64,000 bases of DNA, from positions 34,271 to 98,270 of the forward strand of contig DXJO01000028.1 of assembly GCA_019057475.1 (NCBI GenBank). Reading direction: 5' to 3'. A program made the translations under genes and the position numbers. Numbering within the stretch: the stretch's first letter is position 1; each line of letters begins with the position of its first letter. This DNA comes from Candidatus Thorarchaeota archaeon (GTDB lineage: Archaea > Asgardarchaeota > Thorarchaeia > Thorarchaeales > Thorarchaeaceae). Shown here piece by piece: positions 8,944 through 17,756 of this stretch. A model generated the notes under the pieces. That model was not told where the DNA came from, did no database searches, and was given only the letters and a program-made list of their open reading frames with translations.

Positions 8944-10626
8944 ATGACACGTTCACGTACAAGGGTTCTCTTACTAGGAATGGCATTGGCATTAATTTTG
9001 CTCTTCATGGTTTCCACCACGAGAGTAAGGGCTCAGGGATATGACGACACTTGGATTGGAGATACCAAGCTTCACATCCTAGTTAGGATTAATGGTGCGC
9101 CCTTGGCTGACGCGAAGGATTCGGCAAGTGCTATCGGCATTGATCTCAAAACCCCAATAGAGATTTACTTCGACACAAACGTAACCAATGACAAAGACCT
9201 GAATGTGACAGCATCACTGGTGTTCCACTACCAAGGTTATCCGCTGTTTTCTGTTGATGTGGTCAATGAAGCGACTGGATTACCCTGGATTATTGCCCCG
9301 CATGACGCGGACATCGATCCGGTCACGTCGATTCTCGACCTCAGCAATCTGACTCTAGGTCCTATCAGCCTCTTCACCGCCGTTATCGAAGTGCAATTCC
9401 TTTTTGAATACACAGAGATGCCCCTACAGGATACGGTGAGCAGAGTTCGGAAACTTTTCTATCTCAAGACGCCCACTGATCCTACATCCATATTGACATC
9501 GGCTACAGGAATCCTTGGCGTTGTGGCGACGGGAACAACAGCTTTTGCCCTTGTATCGAACTTCAACATGCTACTCGATGCCGTGAGAACTTCACACAAG
9601 CTTAGGAGTATTCAGAAGAAGGCTTCTGAACTGAGGTCTCTGCCTAACCTTGCCGTGCTGGGTGCATTACCCGCATTGTTCGCTCTCGTATCAGGGATGT
9701 CCAAAGGTGTCAAGAGAAAAGAGCGCAAGGATGGAGCAGAAGCACCATCCGAGAGCAGTGTCAGCGAGTACATGGTACGCCAGCGAATCCGTGAAACTGC
9801 CGGCGGTGCATGGCTTATGGACAAATGTCCAAAATGTAAGCGAAAGTGGAACAAGAAGACGAACGAATGCAAGAAGTGCGGTTTTGACTTGGAAGATGGT
9901 CAAAGAGCCTATGCGGACCTGCTAACATCCAAGGTGACTCCTGCCCTTCGCTTGCTCAACAAGAAGAAGAATGTATCAATTAAGCAGCTTGCAAAGAAGA
10001 CAAAGTCCAATAACTACAATGCGGGTGTTCTTGGAGCTGCTCTCGTGGATTCAGAGCTGAGTGAGATAACCAAGGTGTCGACTCCATTCAAGAGCTTCGT
10101 TATGAACATCGCAGGTCTCGCTTTTCTTATAATAACTTGGGATCAGCTTCTAGGAGGTAGCACTAGCAGTTTCGAGGACACCTTGACAATCATTGGAGCT
10201 ACGCTCTCTCTCGGAGTGATAGTTGCGCTTTACTTCACTCGCAAGTCACAGATTAAGAAATTCAGGACTGATGCCAATGGAATTACTCTTGAAACGCCAC
10301 CCCCAGAGGAAGATGTAGCTACAGACGAACCAGATGAGTTCGTAGATGAGGAACCATCTGCTGAGTCTGATGAAATCGAATCTCCTGAAGAGCCTGTGGA
10401 AGAGGAAGAGCCTGCTGAAGAAGAATTGGATGCCGAACCCGATGAGGCTGAAGATTCAGAAGAGTCTGTGGAAGAGCCTGTAGAAACAGACGAAGCAGAG
10501 CTCTCCTCTGAGAAGGCAGTCGAGGACAAAGATTCCGTTGAACTCGATGAGCCAAAGGCAGACTCAAACGAAGAAGAGGGGTTTGACCAGCTGACTCCGG
10601 AAGAGTTGGACAAGGAACGTATGTAG
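8944..10626 (+). CDS. Secreted-domain membrane protein with zinc ribbon and acidic tail
   Basis: Not a family I can name. The 560 residues read as: signal peptide (1-31), an extracytoplasmic beta-rich domain (to about 175), a membrane segment (about 180-205) and another hydrophobic segment near 235-252. A cytoplasmic zinc ribbon follows near 295-313 (CPKCKRKW, CKKCGF), then a basic helical region with Lys-rich NKKKN, and two more membrane helices (about 387-403 and 413-433). The last 110 residues are strongly acidic, with repeated Glu, Asp, Pro and Ser, and look disordered. The zinc ribbon plus helical segment may be a small wHTH-like or protein-binding unit. ATG start; AGGTGATG lies upstream. 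The Ser-rich frame antisense to the tail is a shadow of the Glu-rich coding. Confidence 0.75.
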   Translation: MTRSRTRVLLLGMALALILLFMVSTTRVRAQGYDDTWIGDTKLHILVRINGAPLADAKDSASAIGIDLKTPIEIYFDTNVTNDKDLNVTASLVFHYQGYPLFSVDVVNEATGLPWIIAPHDADIDPVTSILDLSNLTLGPISLFTAVIEVQFLFEYTEMPLQDTVSRVRKLFYLKTPTDPTSILTSATGILGVVATGTTAFALVSNFNMLLDAVRTSHKLRSIQKKASELRSLPNLAVLGALPALFALVSGMSKGVKRKERKDGAEAPSESSVSEYMVRQRIRETAGGAWLMDKCPKCKRKWNKKTNECKKCGFDLEDGQRAYADLLTSKVTPALRLLNKKKNVSIKQLAKKTKSNNYNAGVLGAALVDSELSEITKVSTPFKSFVMNIAGLAFLIITWDQLLGGSTSSFEDTLTIIGATLSLGVIVALYFTRKSQIKKFRTDANGITLETPPPEEDVATDEPDEFVDEEPSAESDEIESPEEPVEEEEPAEEELDAEPDEAEDSEESVEEPVETDEAELSSEKAVEDKDSVELDEPKADSNEEEGFDQLTPEELDKERM

Positions 10627-10757
10627 TCCAGAGGGACGATAAGTTCCTCTGTTCTCCTTGGCCAGTTGATTCAACATGTAGATTCCCAAAGATTGAAGTT
10701 CAGGCATTTGCCGAGCAGGGCTCACTACTGCTCCAACTAATCTCGGAGTGTTAAGCA

Positions 10758-12119
10758 ATGGTTGACCAAATCGCAATTATTGGATGTGGTGCCGCTGGCG
10801 CAACTGTCGCAATGCAGGCAAGGAAGTTCAATCGAAAAGTAGGAATCTCGATTATTAACAAGGAACCGTACTCTCAGTATTCCCGATGTGGCCTTCCTTA
10901 CACGATTTCTGGAAAGGTAAAGACATTTGACGATCTTATCCTCATGCCGGTTGACAGCTGGTCCGGACTCAGGATTGACGCCAAGTTTGGCACAACAGTT
11001 ACAAAGATTGACCACAAAGCCAAGACATTGTTCTACGAGGGCCCAGAGGGTTTGGGGAGCTGTGAATATGATGCTCTGATCTTCGCAACTGGTGCACGCA
11101 ACGCTGACCCTCCGATAAAGGGTCTCGACAAGAAGCGCGTGTACGGCCTGAGAACTCTGGACGACGCCAAAGCCCTTGCCGCAGAAGTTGGCAAAACAAA
11201 GAATGCCGTCATCATTGGCGGTGGCCTTGTAGGTATGGAGGCTGCGGAAGCATTCCATGAGAAAGGCGTGAACGTGACCGTCGTTGAATTCCTACCCAAC
11301 ATCCTTCTGGCGATGGTTGACCCCGATATGGCAAGTATCGTAGAGGACCACTGCAAAGAGCACGGTCTGGAGATACTCACCAATACTGCCGCCCAAGAGA
11401 TTACTGGTGATGAAACGCCCCGCACTGTATTAGTTCAAAATAGAGAAACTCAGGAAATAAAGGAGATACCTGCCGACATAGTCGTTGTATCGACTGGTGT
11501 GAGAGCTGTCACCGATCTTGCAGCATCAATCGGTGCGGAGATTGGCACGACAAGGGGCATCAAGACCAACGAGCGAATGATGACGAACTTGAAGGACGTC
11601 TACGCCGTCGGCGACTGTTCCGAGAATGTTGGATTCATGACGAGAAAACCCGTTCCCGGTGGTCTCGGAACTGTTGCAGTGAGACAGGCACGTGTTGCAG
11701 GAATCAATGCTGCAGGTGGTGACGTGAAGTTCCCTGGAATTGTTGGAGCTAAGGTCACCAAACTGTTTGGGCTTGAAGTTGCTAGCACAGGCTTCATTGA
11801 ATACACTGCTAAAATCTTCGAAGTAGAAATCGTCAAGGGTTCTGTTAAAGGGAGCACCAAGCCCCATTACTATGCTGGTGGGAAAGATATCAAGGTCAAG
11901 ACGTTCTATGAGAAGGGCACAGGGAAGCTCGTGGGCGGCCAGATTGTGGGTCTCGAAGACGCTGCGATGAGAATCAATGTGATTACGCTCGGAATTCAGC
12001 ACAAGATAACTGCGGCTGACCTATTTAACATGGAGAATTGCTACGCCCCTGCGATTTGCGACACATGGGATCCGCTGGTCACATCTGCAGAAGCGGCTCG
12101 ACGCAGACTGAAGATCTGA
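10758..12119 (+). CDS. CoA-disulfide reductase / NADH oxidase-like flavoprotein
   Basis: A 453-residue pyridine nucleotide-disulfide oxidoreductase of the single-cysteine subgroup (CoA-disulfide reductase, NADH oxidase, persulfide reductase). Features: FAD fold at the N-terminus (IIGCGAAGATVA), the redox cysteine near residue 43 in SRCGLPY, the NAD(P)H fold near 155 (VIIGGGLVGMEAAE), the second FAD-binding stretch (VYAVGDCSE) and the C-terminal dimerisation domain with two conserved aromatic positions. Start ATG has GGAG ten bases before it. No rhodanese domain is fused. Single transcription unit by its flanks. Substrate (CoA disulfide, oxygen, sulfur) cannot be decided from sequence. Confidence 0.9.
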   Translation: MVDQIAIIGCGAAGATVAMQARKFNRKVGISIINKEPYSQYSRCGLPYTISGKVKTFDDLILMPVDSWSGLRIDAKFGTTVTKIDHKAKTLFYEGPEGLGSCEYDALIFATGARNADPPIKGLDKKRVYGLRTLDDAKALAAEVGKTKNAVIIGGGLVGMEAAEAFHEKGVNVTVVEFLPNILLAMVDPDMASIVEDHCKEHGLEILTNTAAQEITGDETPRTVLVQNRETQEIKEIPADIVVVSTGVRAVTDLAASIGAEIGTTRGIKTNERMMTNLKDVYAVGDCSENVGFMTRKPVPGGLGTVAVRQARVAGINAAGGDVKFPGIVGAKVTKLFGLEVASTGFIEYTAKIFEVEIVKGSVKGSTKPHYYAGGKDIKVKTFYEKGTGKLVGGQIVGLEDAAMRINVITLGIQHKITAADLFNMENCYAPAICDTWDPLVTSAEAARRRLKI

Positions 12120-12173
12120 ATTCCCCCATCATCCACAATCTCAAGCAGTGCTCCAAGGTAGTTCGCCCTTGGC

Positions 12174-12662
12174 TCATTCATAGGTGATTGTCTTGATGTT
12201 GTCAAGCGCGTATTGAAATGACGAAACCTGCGTGGGTGAGCTTGCCACAAGGGCTATTCTCTCCACGCTTTCCGCGTTCTTGGCATGGGCATGAACCGCC
12301 TTCACAATCTCCTCGGCGGTTTCCCACGTGGGAATTCTTCCGACTTCTAGTCCCATTGTGAAGAATCCGACTTCCTTGACCTCAAGACCCTCTGCTGTCC
12401 GTAGAGCTTTGCTAGTCGCGTCATAGATTATTGCCCGTCGACCCGAATCGGTCATTGAAACGCTCGGCCAGTGCTCCACATTCTCAGATGATGTGGCCTC
12501 TTGGATTGTTATCCCAAAGCTCCCAAGGTGGCCGCTTGCACTTCCTGTGTTCGTGCCCACCTGAATGTTCTTTGCCTTGACGACTAAACCAAGGTCTGTG
12601 TCATCCGCGCGGCCAAGCGAAATGGATACAGAGATGTTGCCAATCATCCATTCCTCTTTCAC
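12174..12662 (-). CDS. Degenerate macro-domain paralogue
   Basis: A 162-residue protein with no strong family signature at first sight. Laid beside the upstream macro protein it follows it along its length: GRADDTDLGLVVKAKN matches the macro GNITALSVDAVVNAAN, VGFFTMGLEVG matches IAFPAIGAGVG, and the final helix-strand VKAVHAHAK...IALVASS matches VVEAIEDHS...VILASLG. The NAAN and glycine-loop residues that contact ADP-ribose in macro domains are replaced (KAKN; GTNTGSASGH). I infer a macro fold that has lost or changed ligand binding. Its ATG overlaps the stop of the macro gene by four bases, so the two are probably made together and may form a heterodimer. Confidence 0.6.
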   Translation of the reverse strand: MKEEWMIGNISVSISLGRADDTDLGLVVKAKNIQVGTNTGSASGHLGSFGITIQEATSSENVEHWPSVSMTDSGRRAIIYDATSKALRTAEGLEVKEVGFFTMGLEVGRIPTWETAEEIVKAVHAHAKNAESVERIALVASSPTQVSSFQYALDNIKTITYE

Positions 12663-13180
12663 ATCCCTGCCCCCGTGATCTTTAGTGCCCCCTCAAATGC
12701 GCCGTTCACTTCAGGACCTAACGATGCAAGAATCACTTCCTTGAGGGAACTGGCGCTGGTTGAATGGTCCTCGATCGCCTCAACAACAGCCTTCGCGGAT
12801 TGTTCTTTGGAGAGTCCCCCGACACCTGCTCCGATTGCTGGAAATGCAATCGATGTCAATTCATTCTCAGTTGCCAGTCTAAGCGCTTCTCGAACAGATG
12901 ACTTGACGCTGTCATATGTGGCGGGTTTTCCTGGTGACATTCCTGCGCAATGAACTACATGTTTTGCGGAGAGCGCTCCTGCACTGGTGATGACTGCCTC
13001 GCCCGGCTTAATGGGTCCTTGAGCCATCGCTTCTTGCTCTATGATGTCTCCTCCTTTTCTCTTGATGGCACCAGCAACACCAGAACCCATCCATAGATCC
13101 GAGTTGGCGGCGTTGACAACTGCATCAACACTTAACGCAGTGATGTTCCCGATGTGCGTTCGGACCAATATGCCTCCCAT
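12659..13180 (-). CDS. Macro-domain ADP-ribose-binding protein
   Basis: Macro domain of the Af1521/MacroD type. These bind ADP-ribose and often remove it from proteins or O-acetyl-ADP-ribose. Seen: VDAVVNAANSDLWMGSGVAGAI (the ligand loop, written here in its two parts NAANSDLW and GSGVAGAI), IKPGEAVITSAG, VVHCAGM and AFPAIGAGVGG. I choose the ATG at 13180 because the fold begins right after it. In-frame starts at 13219 and 13261 give extra N-terminal residues without homology. A TATA-like ATATATTC on the minus strand near 13221-13229 would place transcription start close to 13200. It forms an operon with the degenerate paralogue downstream and is divergent to a Nudix hydrolase. Confidence 0.85.
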   Translation of the reverse strand: MGGILVRTHIGNITALSVDAVVNAANSDLWMGSGVAGAIKRKGGDIIEQEAMAQGPIKPGEAVITSAGALSAKHVVHCAGMSPGKPATYDSVKSSVREALRLATENELTSIAFPAIGAGVGGLSKEQSAKAVVEAIEDHSTSASSLKEVILASLGPEVNGAFEGALKITGAGM

Positions 13181-13220
13181 TTTCTTTTCCACAAATGCCA
13201 CTTCCTCGCTTGGACGCATT

Positions 13221-13230
13221 GAATATATGG
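13221..13230. promoter_or_regulatory. TATA-like element between macro and Nudix genes
   Basis: GAATATATGG reads as a TATA box on both strands. On the minus strand it would start the macro transcript about 20 bases before the ATG at 13180. On the plus strand it would start a transcript near 13250, ahead of the GTG at 13294. No experimental support. Confidence 0.4.
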
Positions 13231-13293
13231 CGCGAACACGTAAAAGTATGTCGAGGTACACAACCCTTTTCTCTGCATCAGAATGCGTTCCTA

Positions 13294-13881
13294 GTGGCGA
13301 GTCAACTGAACGACATAGATCCTGCCGAACTCGAGTCCATTATCAACGAATATGGAGCACCCAGACGCCTCCATTTTAAGGCTAATTTCGTTGAGTTCGA
13401 ATGTGAGCTTGTAAGGCGAAGTGCTTCCAAGAATCGATACCATGACATAACGTGTTTCATACCCTATGATGGGGGCTATGTTGGAATACAGAAACCAGGC
13501 TATGCCGGGTCAGGAATCTTCAGAGCCCCCTCAGGAGGTGCCAATCTTGGAGAGTCCTTACGGAAGGCGGCTGTACGTGAGATGCACGAGGAAACCGGTC
13601 TCGATATACAGCTCATCAGATTCGTCCTGGACCTTACCCTAGATGTAGTGTGCAGTGATGGAGTCATACCATGGAGGTCGTTGGTTTTCTTAGTTGAGGC
13701 AACTGGCGGTGAGATGAAACCCATTGACACCCACGAGATTTTTGACATCAGAGTCGTTACTCGTGAGGAGATGCTGGGCGAAATAACTCGTTTCATGGAA
13801 GAGTCTGGTTGGGGTGGCTTCAAGTACCGAGCATTTCTCACCAAATCGTTCTTCGAGAGAATAGACGAGCTTGGTTTCTGA
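13294..13881 (+). CDS. Nudix hydrolase
   Basis: Contains a complete Nudix box: G-x5-E-x7-REUxEExGU is met by GGANLGE through REMHEETGL, near residues 90-112. Such enzymes hydrolyse nucleoside diphosphates linked to another moiety; ADP-ribose pyrophosphatases are a common subgroup. The start is uncertain. GTG at 13294 avoids overlap with the divergent macro gene; an ATG at 13195 or TTG at 13219 is in frame but would run through the macro gene's 5' end and promoter. Its position back to back with a macro-domain gene suggests ADP-ribose as the substrate, which is inference. It ends just before a strong hairpin and the convergent TFB gene. Confidence 0.8.
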   Translation: MASQLNDIDPAELESIINEYGAPRRLHFKANFVEFECELVRRSASKNRYHDITCFIPYDGGYVGIQKPGYAGSGIFRAPSGGANLGESLRKAAVREMHEETGLDIQLIRFVLDLTLDVVCSDGVIPWRSLVFLVEATGGEMKPIDTHEIFDIRVVTREEMLGEITRFMEESGWGGFKYRAFLTKSFFERIDELGF

Positions 13882-13917
13882 TGTGTTTGATCCCGTATTG
13901 CAGAGAATAGGACGGTC

Positions 13918-13938
13918 GGCTGCAGCGGTACTGCAGCC
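13918..13938. terminator. Perfect hairpin between convergent genes
   Basis: GGCTGCAG, a 5-base loop CGGTA, then CTGCAGCC: eight perfect pairs. It lies between the 3' end of the Nudix gene and the 3' end of TFB, so it could end both transcripts. There is no strong T-run on either side. Confidence 0.45.
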
Positions 13939-13947
13939 TACTCAGCT

Positions 13948-14910
13948 CTATGGAGTCATTGTAATGTTGAGCCTTTTTACCAGCTCTTTGTACCTATTCC
14001 TGACAGTCACTTCAGTGACTCCCGCAGCCATTGCGATATCGCGCTGGGTGACTCTGCTGTCTTCTAGGATAGATGCGATATAGATAGCGGCAGCTGCAAG
14101 TCCTCTGGGGTCTCTCCCAGTAATGAGGCTTCTCTGCTTCTTTGCATCTTCAAGGATTTCCAAGACCCTGCGTTGAACTTTGCCTGGAAGGCCTAATTGC
14201 GTGATGAATCTTGGAACATAGTTAGCAGGCTCTGAAACAGGCATTCTTAATCCAAGCTTTTCAACAAGAAGCCTGTAGTGTTGCCCAATCTTCTTCTTGG
14301 ACACGCGTGAGTGCCTTGATATTTCTTCGAGCGACCTTGGAGCGGTTCTTAGTCTGCATGCGGCATAGATTGCTGCTCCGACCATGGCGTCGATTGATCT
14401 ACTGCGTGCGAGCCTTCGAATGATGAGCTTTCTGTACAAGAGCGCAGCAAGCTCTTTGATGCTCCTTGTAAGTCCAAGTTGTGAAGCCAGTCTATCAAGC
14501 TCGCTCATGGCTTGTGCTAGATTTCTATCCACAGAGCTGTGAACCCGTGTCCGAATCTGCCACTTACGAAGCCTGTAGATTTCAGATCTCTTCTTAGCTG
14601 TGAATCGCTTGCCCTGTGAGTCATGGTCTCGCCAATCAATCATGGTTGAGAGACCCTTATCATGGATAGCATAGTTCGTTGGTGCTCCAGTCCTCGAACG
14701 TGCATTCTTCTCATCAGCTGTGAAAGCTCTCCACTCTGGGCCTGTGTCTATTCTGTGATCACTGATCACAAGACCGCACGCGGCGCAGATCCTCTCCCCT
14801 TTCTCAAGGTCCTGTACGACCTCAGTCCCTCCGCACTCTGAACATGTGAAGCCGGATTTACTGCGTGCGCGCTCCCCACGTTTCTCTGTGCGGTTCATAT
14901 TTGATGCCAT
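13948..14910 (-). CDS. tfb: Transcription initiation factor IIB
   Basis: Archaeal TFB, 320 residues, the usual length. The N-terminal zinc ribbon has CSECGG and CAACG near residues 23-45, followed by the B-finger/linker with EWRAFT. Two cyclin-like repeats span about 125-215 and 225-316, with the typical AAIYAACR and AAAIYIAS helices, and the C-terminal HTH that reads the BRE (VTQRDIAMAAGVTEVTVRNRY region). TFB bridges TBP-TATA and RNA polymerase. Start ATG has GAGAGGT nine bases upstream. A TATATATA run at about 15053-15062 could drive it, giving a leader of some 125 bases. Whether other TFB copies exist cannot be known here. Confidence 0.97.
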   Translation of the reverse strand: MASNMNRTEKRGERARSKSGFTCSECGGTEVVQDLEKGERICAACGLVISDHRIDTGPEWRAFTADEKNARSRTGAPTNYAIHDKGLSTMIDWRDHDSQGKRFTAKKRSEIYRLRKWQIRTRVHSSVDRNLAQAMSELDRLASQLGLTRSIKELAALLYRKLIIRRLARSRSIDAMVGAAIYAACRLRTAPRSLEEISRHSRVSKKKIGQHYRLLVEKLGLRMPVSEPANYVPRFITQLGLPGKVQRRVLEILEDAKKQRSLITGRDPRGLAAAAIYIASILEDSRVTQRDIAMAAGVTEVTVRNRYKELVKRLNITMTP

Positions 14911-15218
14911 CTTCTTGTTACCTCTCCCTCGGATCTTAGAACGCTAGCCAGCACTGTACCGGTCAATAGCTTCCGTTGCGGATGCTATTTCGGTGGTGAT
15001 ATGACGCAAGAAATCGGTCAGATTCTGCTAAGGCCCCGTCGAATCCGTTACACTTATATATAAACCCGCAATCGCACTTAAAAATCTTTCGTTTTATGCT
15101 CGGATAGCACCAATTCTAATTGTTTCCCTCTCCCCGTTCCCAATGTTGGTTTCATTTGCTATTAAAGATTGCGAAATCAGGAACTCGCCCCAAGAATGCA
15201 TTTTTCCAAGTAACTGTT
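14911..15218. other. Intergenic region upstream of TFB
   Basis: 308 bases between TFB and the dtxR-like gene, both on the minus strand. It holds a TATATATA element near 15053-15062 flanked by AT-rich sequence (a likely TFB promoter) and the 3' trailer of the feo operon. No open frame with coding character and no RNA signature was seen. Confidence 0.5.
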
Positions 15219-15740
15219 TTAACAATCGCAGTCTTCCGGACGGTCGCCGGTCGCAGCGAACTCCTCAAAGTGCTTCAGCCATTTCGGTTTCTTGGGAGCT
15301 GTCTGGATGAACTCAACGAACTTAGTAACCCGATCGATTGTTTCGGGATGAGCGATATGCTCAATCTCACAAGCGTCTATGCTTGCTATCTCCTCTTCAA
15401 TGCCTATGAACAGAAAGAAATTCTTCAGTATATTGTGAACCCTCTCAAGGTATTCGCCTATCTTTCGCCCTTGAACAGTCAGGGTTACACTTCTGTAGGG
15501 CTTGTACTTGACCATTCCTAGATCATGAAGTCGCTTGAGGGCAGAGGTAACACTTGGCGCCTTCACATCCAATGAGTTGGCAATATCAGAAACTGCGGCT
15601 GAACCCTTCTCTTTCTCAAGAATGTGAATTGTCTTGATATACTCCTCAAGAGTTCTTGTAAGCCTTGAGTCGGCTCTGCTTCGTTTAATCGACTTGATTC
15701 TTCCGTGAATAATTGGTATTCCCTCCTTAACGCTGTACAT
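15219..15740 (-). CDS. DtxR/MntR-family metal-dependent repressor
   Basis: 173 residues. The winged-helix DNA-binding domain spans about 28-90 (LEEYIKTIHILEKE; recognition-helix region VKAPSVTSALKRL). The metal-binding dimerisation domain shows ACEIEH, matching the Cys-x-x-Glu-His ligand set of DtxR, and ends in a CDC tail. No SH3 domain. These proteins bind palindromes when loaded with Fe(II) or Mn(II). It is the last gene of the feo operon and overlaps the FeoC-like gene by 14 bases. Two palindromes in the feoA promoter are obvious candidate targets, so autoregulation is likely. Metal specificity is not known. Confidence 0.9.
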   Translation of the reverse strand: MYSVKEGIPIIHGRIKSIKRSRADSRLTRTLEEYIKTIHILEKEKGSAAVSDIANSLDVKAPSVTSALKRLHDLGMVKYKPYRSVTLTVQGRKIGEYLERVHNILKNFFLFIGIEEEIASIDACEIEHIAHPETIDRVTKFVEFIQTAPKKPKWLKHFEEFAATGDRPEDCDC

Positions 15741-15990
15741 ACCTCTTGCCCTTTGCAGTCACGTAGTATGCTTGTCCTGATACCTCGGTGTTGCAGCTGC
15801 CTGCAGACGGACAACTCGAACAGACGACCTTCTCAGAGGTTTCGCACTCAGAGAGCCTGAGGTAGCCTCTCTCAAGCAGAATCTTCAACATGTCATCTAG
15901 GGTCTCCATCTGCACTCCCACACGTTCAGCCATCTCTCTCTTGTAGAGTATGCCGTCATTCACTATTAGCTGGAGTATCTTCTTGAGCAC
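15727..15990 (-). CDS. feoC: FeoC-like winged-helix protein
   Basis: 87 residues: an N-terminal winged helix (ILQLIVNDGILYKREMAE start of the fold; LDDMLKILLERGYL wing region) followed by a loop with four cysteines, C-x7-C-x2-C-x5-C (CETSEKVVCSSC then PSAGSC). This is the arrangement of FeoC, a small Fe-S or redox-sensing accessory of FeoB transporters. Placed between the small membrane protein and the dtxR-like gene in the same operon. Assignment is by size, fold pattern, cysteines and context. Confidence 0.75.
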   Translation of the reverse strand: MLKKILQLIVNDGILYKREMAERVGVQMETLDDMLKILLERGYLRLSECETSEKVVCSSCPSAGSCNTEVSGQAYYVTAKGKRYVQR

Positions 15991-15994
15991 TAAT

Positions 15995-16456
15995 CTATGC
16001 CCCCCTTCTCGCTCTCCTTTTTTCTCTGTGCATCGATATCGCTATCGGGAGAACTGGGATGAAGAGTAACAGTGCGGGCGTTAAATCGCCGAGGAGAATC
16101 CACTCTCTCCAATCTTCAAGTTGTAGCCACCATCCCAAAGCGTTGGTCCCCAGGATGATAAGCTGCAGAACGAAAAGAATGCCCCCCAAAATCGATCCAA
16201 CAGCTAAGTAGGCATAACCCTCCCGATCCTCTCCGAGTAGAGGACGAACTCCGGAGATGTATACAAGAGCAACAACAACCAGCATGATTCCGCCTATTGG
16301 GTCGCTAATGAGCGCGTTCAGATTCATCATGCCGATTCCCACGAGAATCTGCAACACTCCAAGTATACCGTATCCTGCGCCAGCAAGCGCAGCGATTATG
16401 GCTGCAGTTCTAAATTCCGAGGAAGTACTTGAATGGAAACCTCCACTCCTATCCAA
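15995..16456 (-). CDS. Four-helix membrane protein in feo operon
   Basis: 153 residues with four hydrophobic helices (about 18-42, 52-70, 82-104, 125-143) and a basic C-terminus (REKRRARRGA). No recognised family. It overlaps the 3' end of the FeoB membrane gene by eight bases and is followed after four bases by feoC, so it belongs to the iron-uptake operon. A role as an accessory subunit of the split FeoB is possible but unproven. Start ATG inside the preceding stop region. Confidence 0.75.
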   Translation of the reverse strand: MDRSGGFHSSTSSEFRTAAIIAALAGAGYGILGVLQILVGIGMMNLNALISDPIGGIMLVVVALVYISGVRPLLGEDREGYAYLAVGSILGGILFVLQLIILGTNALGWWLQLEDWREWILLGDLTPALLLFIPVLPIAISMHREKRRARRGA

Positions 16457-17756
16457 CCAACAACCCTCCTACAACAACTACAACAAGCGCCGCCGCGTAT
16501 GCCAGCACTATCTGGTATACCACTGAGAACACAGTCCATTTGTTGGAACCTGTTTCCTTTCTTACTATGCCAATTACTGCGATACAGGGCGTATAAAGCA
16601 AGACAAACACCATGAGCGCGAGTGCCGAAACTGGGGTGATGCTTGCAGCCAACGCCCCAGCTAATGCAGCCTCTCCCTGAGCTGCGTAGATGACACCAAT
16701 TGCTTCGACGACTACTTCCTTCGCCAGCAAGCCGAAGATCAGGGCGGCGACAATCTGCCAGTTGAAGCCTAGCGGTGCAAAAATCGGCTCGAAGAGGTGC
16801 CCAAGTATGCTAACAAAGGACTCCTCAACAGGCACACCAAATCCGCCTGGACCGGTGTTCGATATGAACCACAGGATAATAGCCCCTGCCAGAAGATACG
16901 TTCCTGCTTTCTTCAGGAATAGCGATGCTCTCTCCCACATATGGATGATGGACCCGTGAAATGTTGGGACTTGGTACATCGGGAGTTCCATGAGCAATGG
17001 TGTTGATTCCTCTCTAAAAATGGTTTTTTTGAAGATCAGTGCCATAGTGACTGCCATAACAATCCCCAATATGTACAGCAGGAAGACAATGGTCCCCGCA
17101 ATGTCCGGAAAGAAGACTCCCGCAATCAATACATAGACTGGCAATCTTGCGGCACATGACATGAGTGGGCTCACTAGGATTGTGGTCAGTCGATTTGAAT
17201 CGCCGTCCACTGTCCTTGCTGCCATGATAGCTGGCACAGTACATCCAAATCCCAACAGAAGTGGTATGAATGACCTGCCCTGTAGGCCCATTCTGACCAT
17301 GATGCGATCCATAACGAATGCCGCTCTCGCGAGGTACCCGCTATCTTCGAGGACGGAGATTGCAAAGTACATGAACATTATCGGAGGAACGAATACAAGT
17401 ATGAAACCAACTCCCCCAATTACCCCATCTGTGAGTAAGGATGCAAGCCATGGGATTGGAATCTGAGATGTATAGCTGCCTACCCATTCAAAGATCACCT
17501 CGATAATTGCCATAAAGACAGCTGATGCCTGAAATGTGAAATTAAACATGGACCAGATTATCACTAGAAAAACAGGTAATCCGAGGTACCGGTTGAGGAA
17601 CACCTTATCCAACGAGTCACTCCAGCTCCATTTCGCGTGACCCGGTTCATAGACATCGCACAGAATCTCGCCAATTATTGAGTACCTTTCGTCAGCTAGT
17701 ATTATCTGAGGGTCCATTCCTTCTTCGACATCCAGGATTTCGCTGGACACTTTCAT
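16449..17756 (-). CDS. feoB: FeoB membrane domain, separate gene
   Basis: 435 residues corresponding to the membrane half of FeoB, the Fe(II) transporter. It has the two Gate domains with GFGCTVPAIMAART and SCAARLPVY in the first and FGLLAKEVVVEAIGV, TPCIAVIGIVRKE in the second; conserved cysteines (GCTVP, SCAARLP, TPCIA) are present. The G domain is encoded by the gene just upstream. The break is real rather than a frameshift: the G-domain gene ends TGA overlapping this ATG by four bases and a strong GGAGGTGA lies before the start. Inner-membrane protein of some ten helices. Confidence 0.93.
   Translation of the reverse strand: MKVSSEILDVEEGMDPQIILADERYSIIGEILCDVYEPGHAKWSWSDSLDKVFLNRYLGLPVFLVIIWSMFNFTFQASAVFMAIIEVIFEWVGSYTSQIPIPWLASLLTDGVIGGVGFILVFVPPIMFMYFAISVLEDSGYLARAAFVMDRIMVRMGLQGRSFIPLLLGFGCTVPAIMAARTVDGDSNRLTTILVSPLMSCAARLPVYVLIAGVFFPDIAGTIVFLLYILGIVMAVTMALIFKKTIFREESTPLLMELPMYQVPTFHGSIIHMWERASLFLKKAGTYLLAGAIILWFISNTGPGGFGVPVEESFVSILGHLFEPIFAPLGFNWQIVAALIFGLLAKEVVVEAIGVIYAAQGEAALAGALAASITPVSALALMVFVLLYTPCIAVIGIVRKETGSNKWTVFSVVYQIVLAYAAALVVVVVGGLLVG

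Noticed and set aside
10230..10613. Ser-rich 127-codon frame on the minus strand
   Set aside because: Mirror image of the Glu/Asp-rich tail codons (GAA, GAG, GAT give TTC, CTC, ATC or shifted TCx); not a real protein.
15120..15521. 133-codon plus-strand frame over the dtxR-like gene
   Set aside because: Antisense to a clear winged-helix/metal-binding protein.
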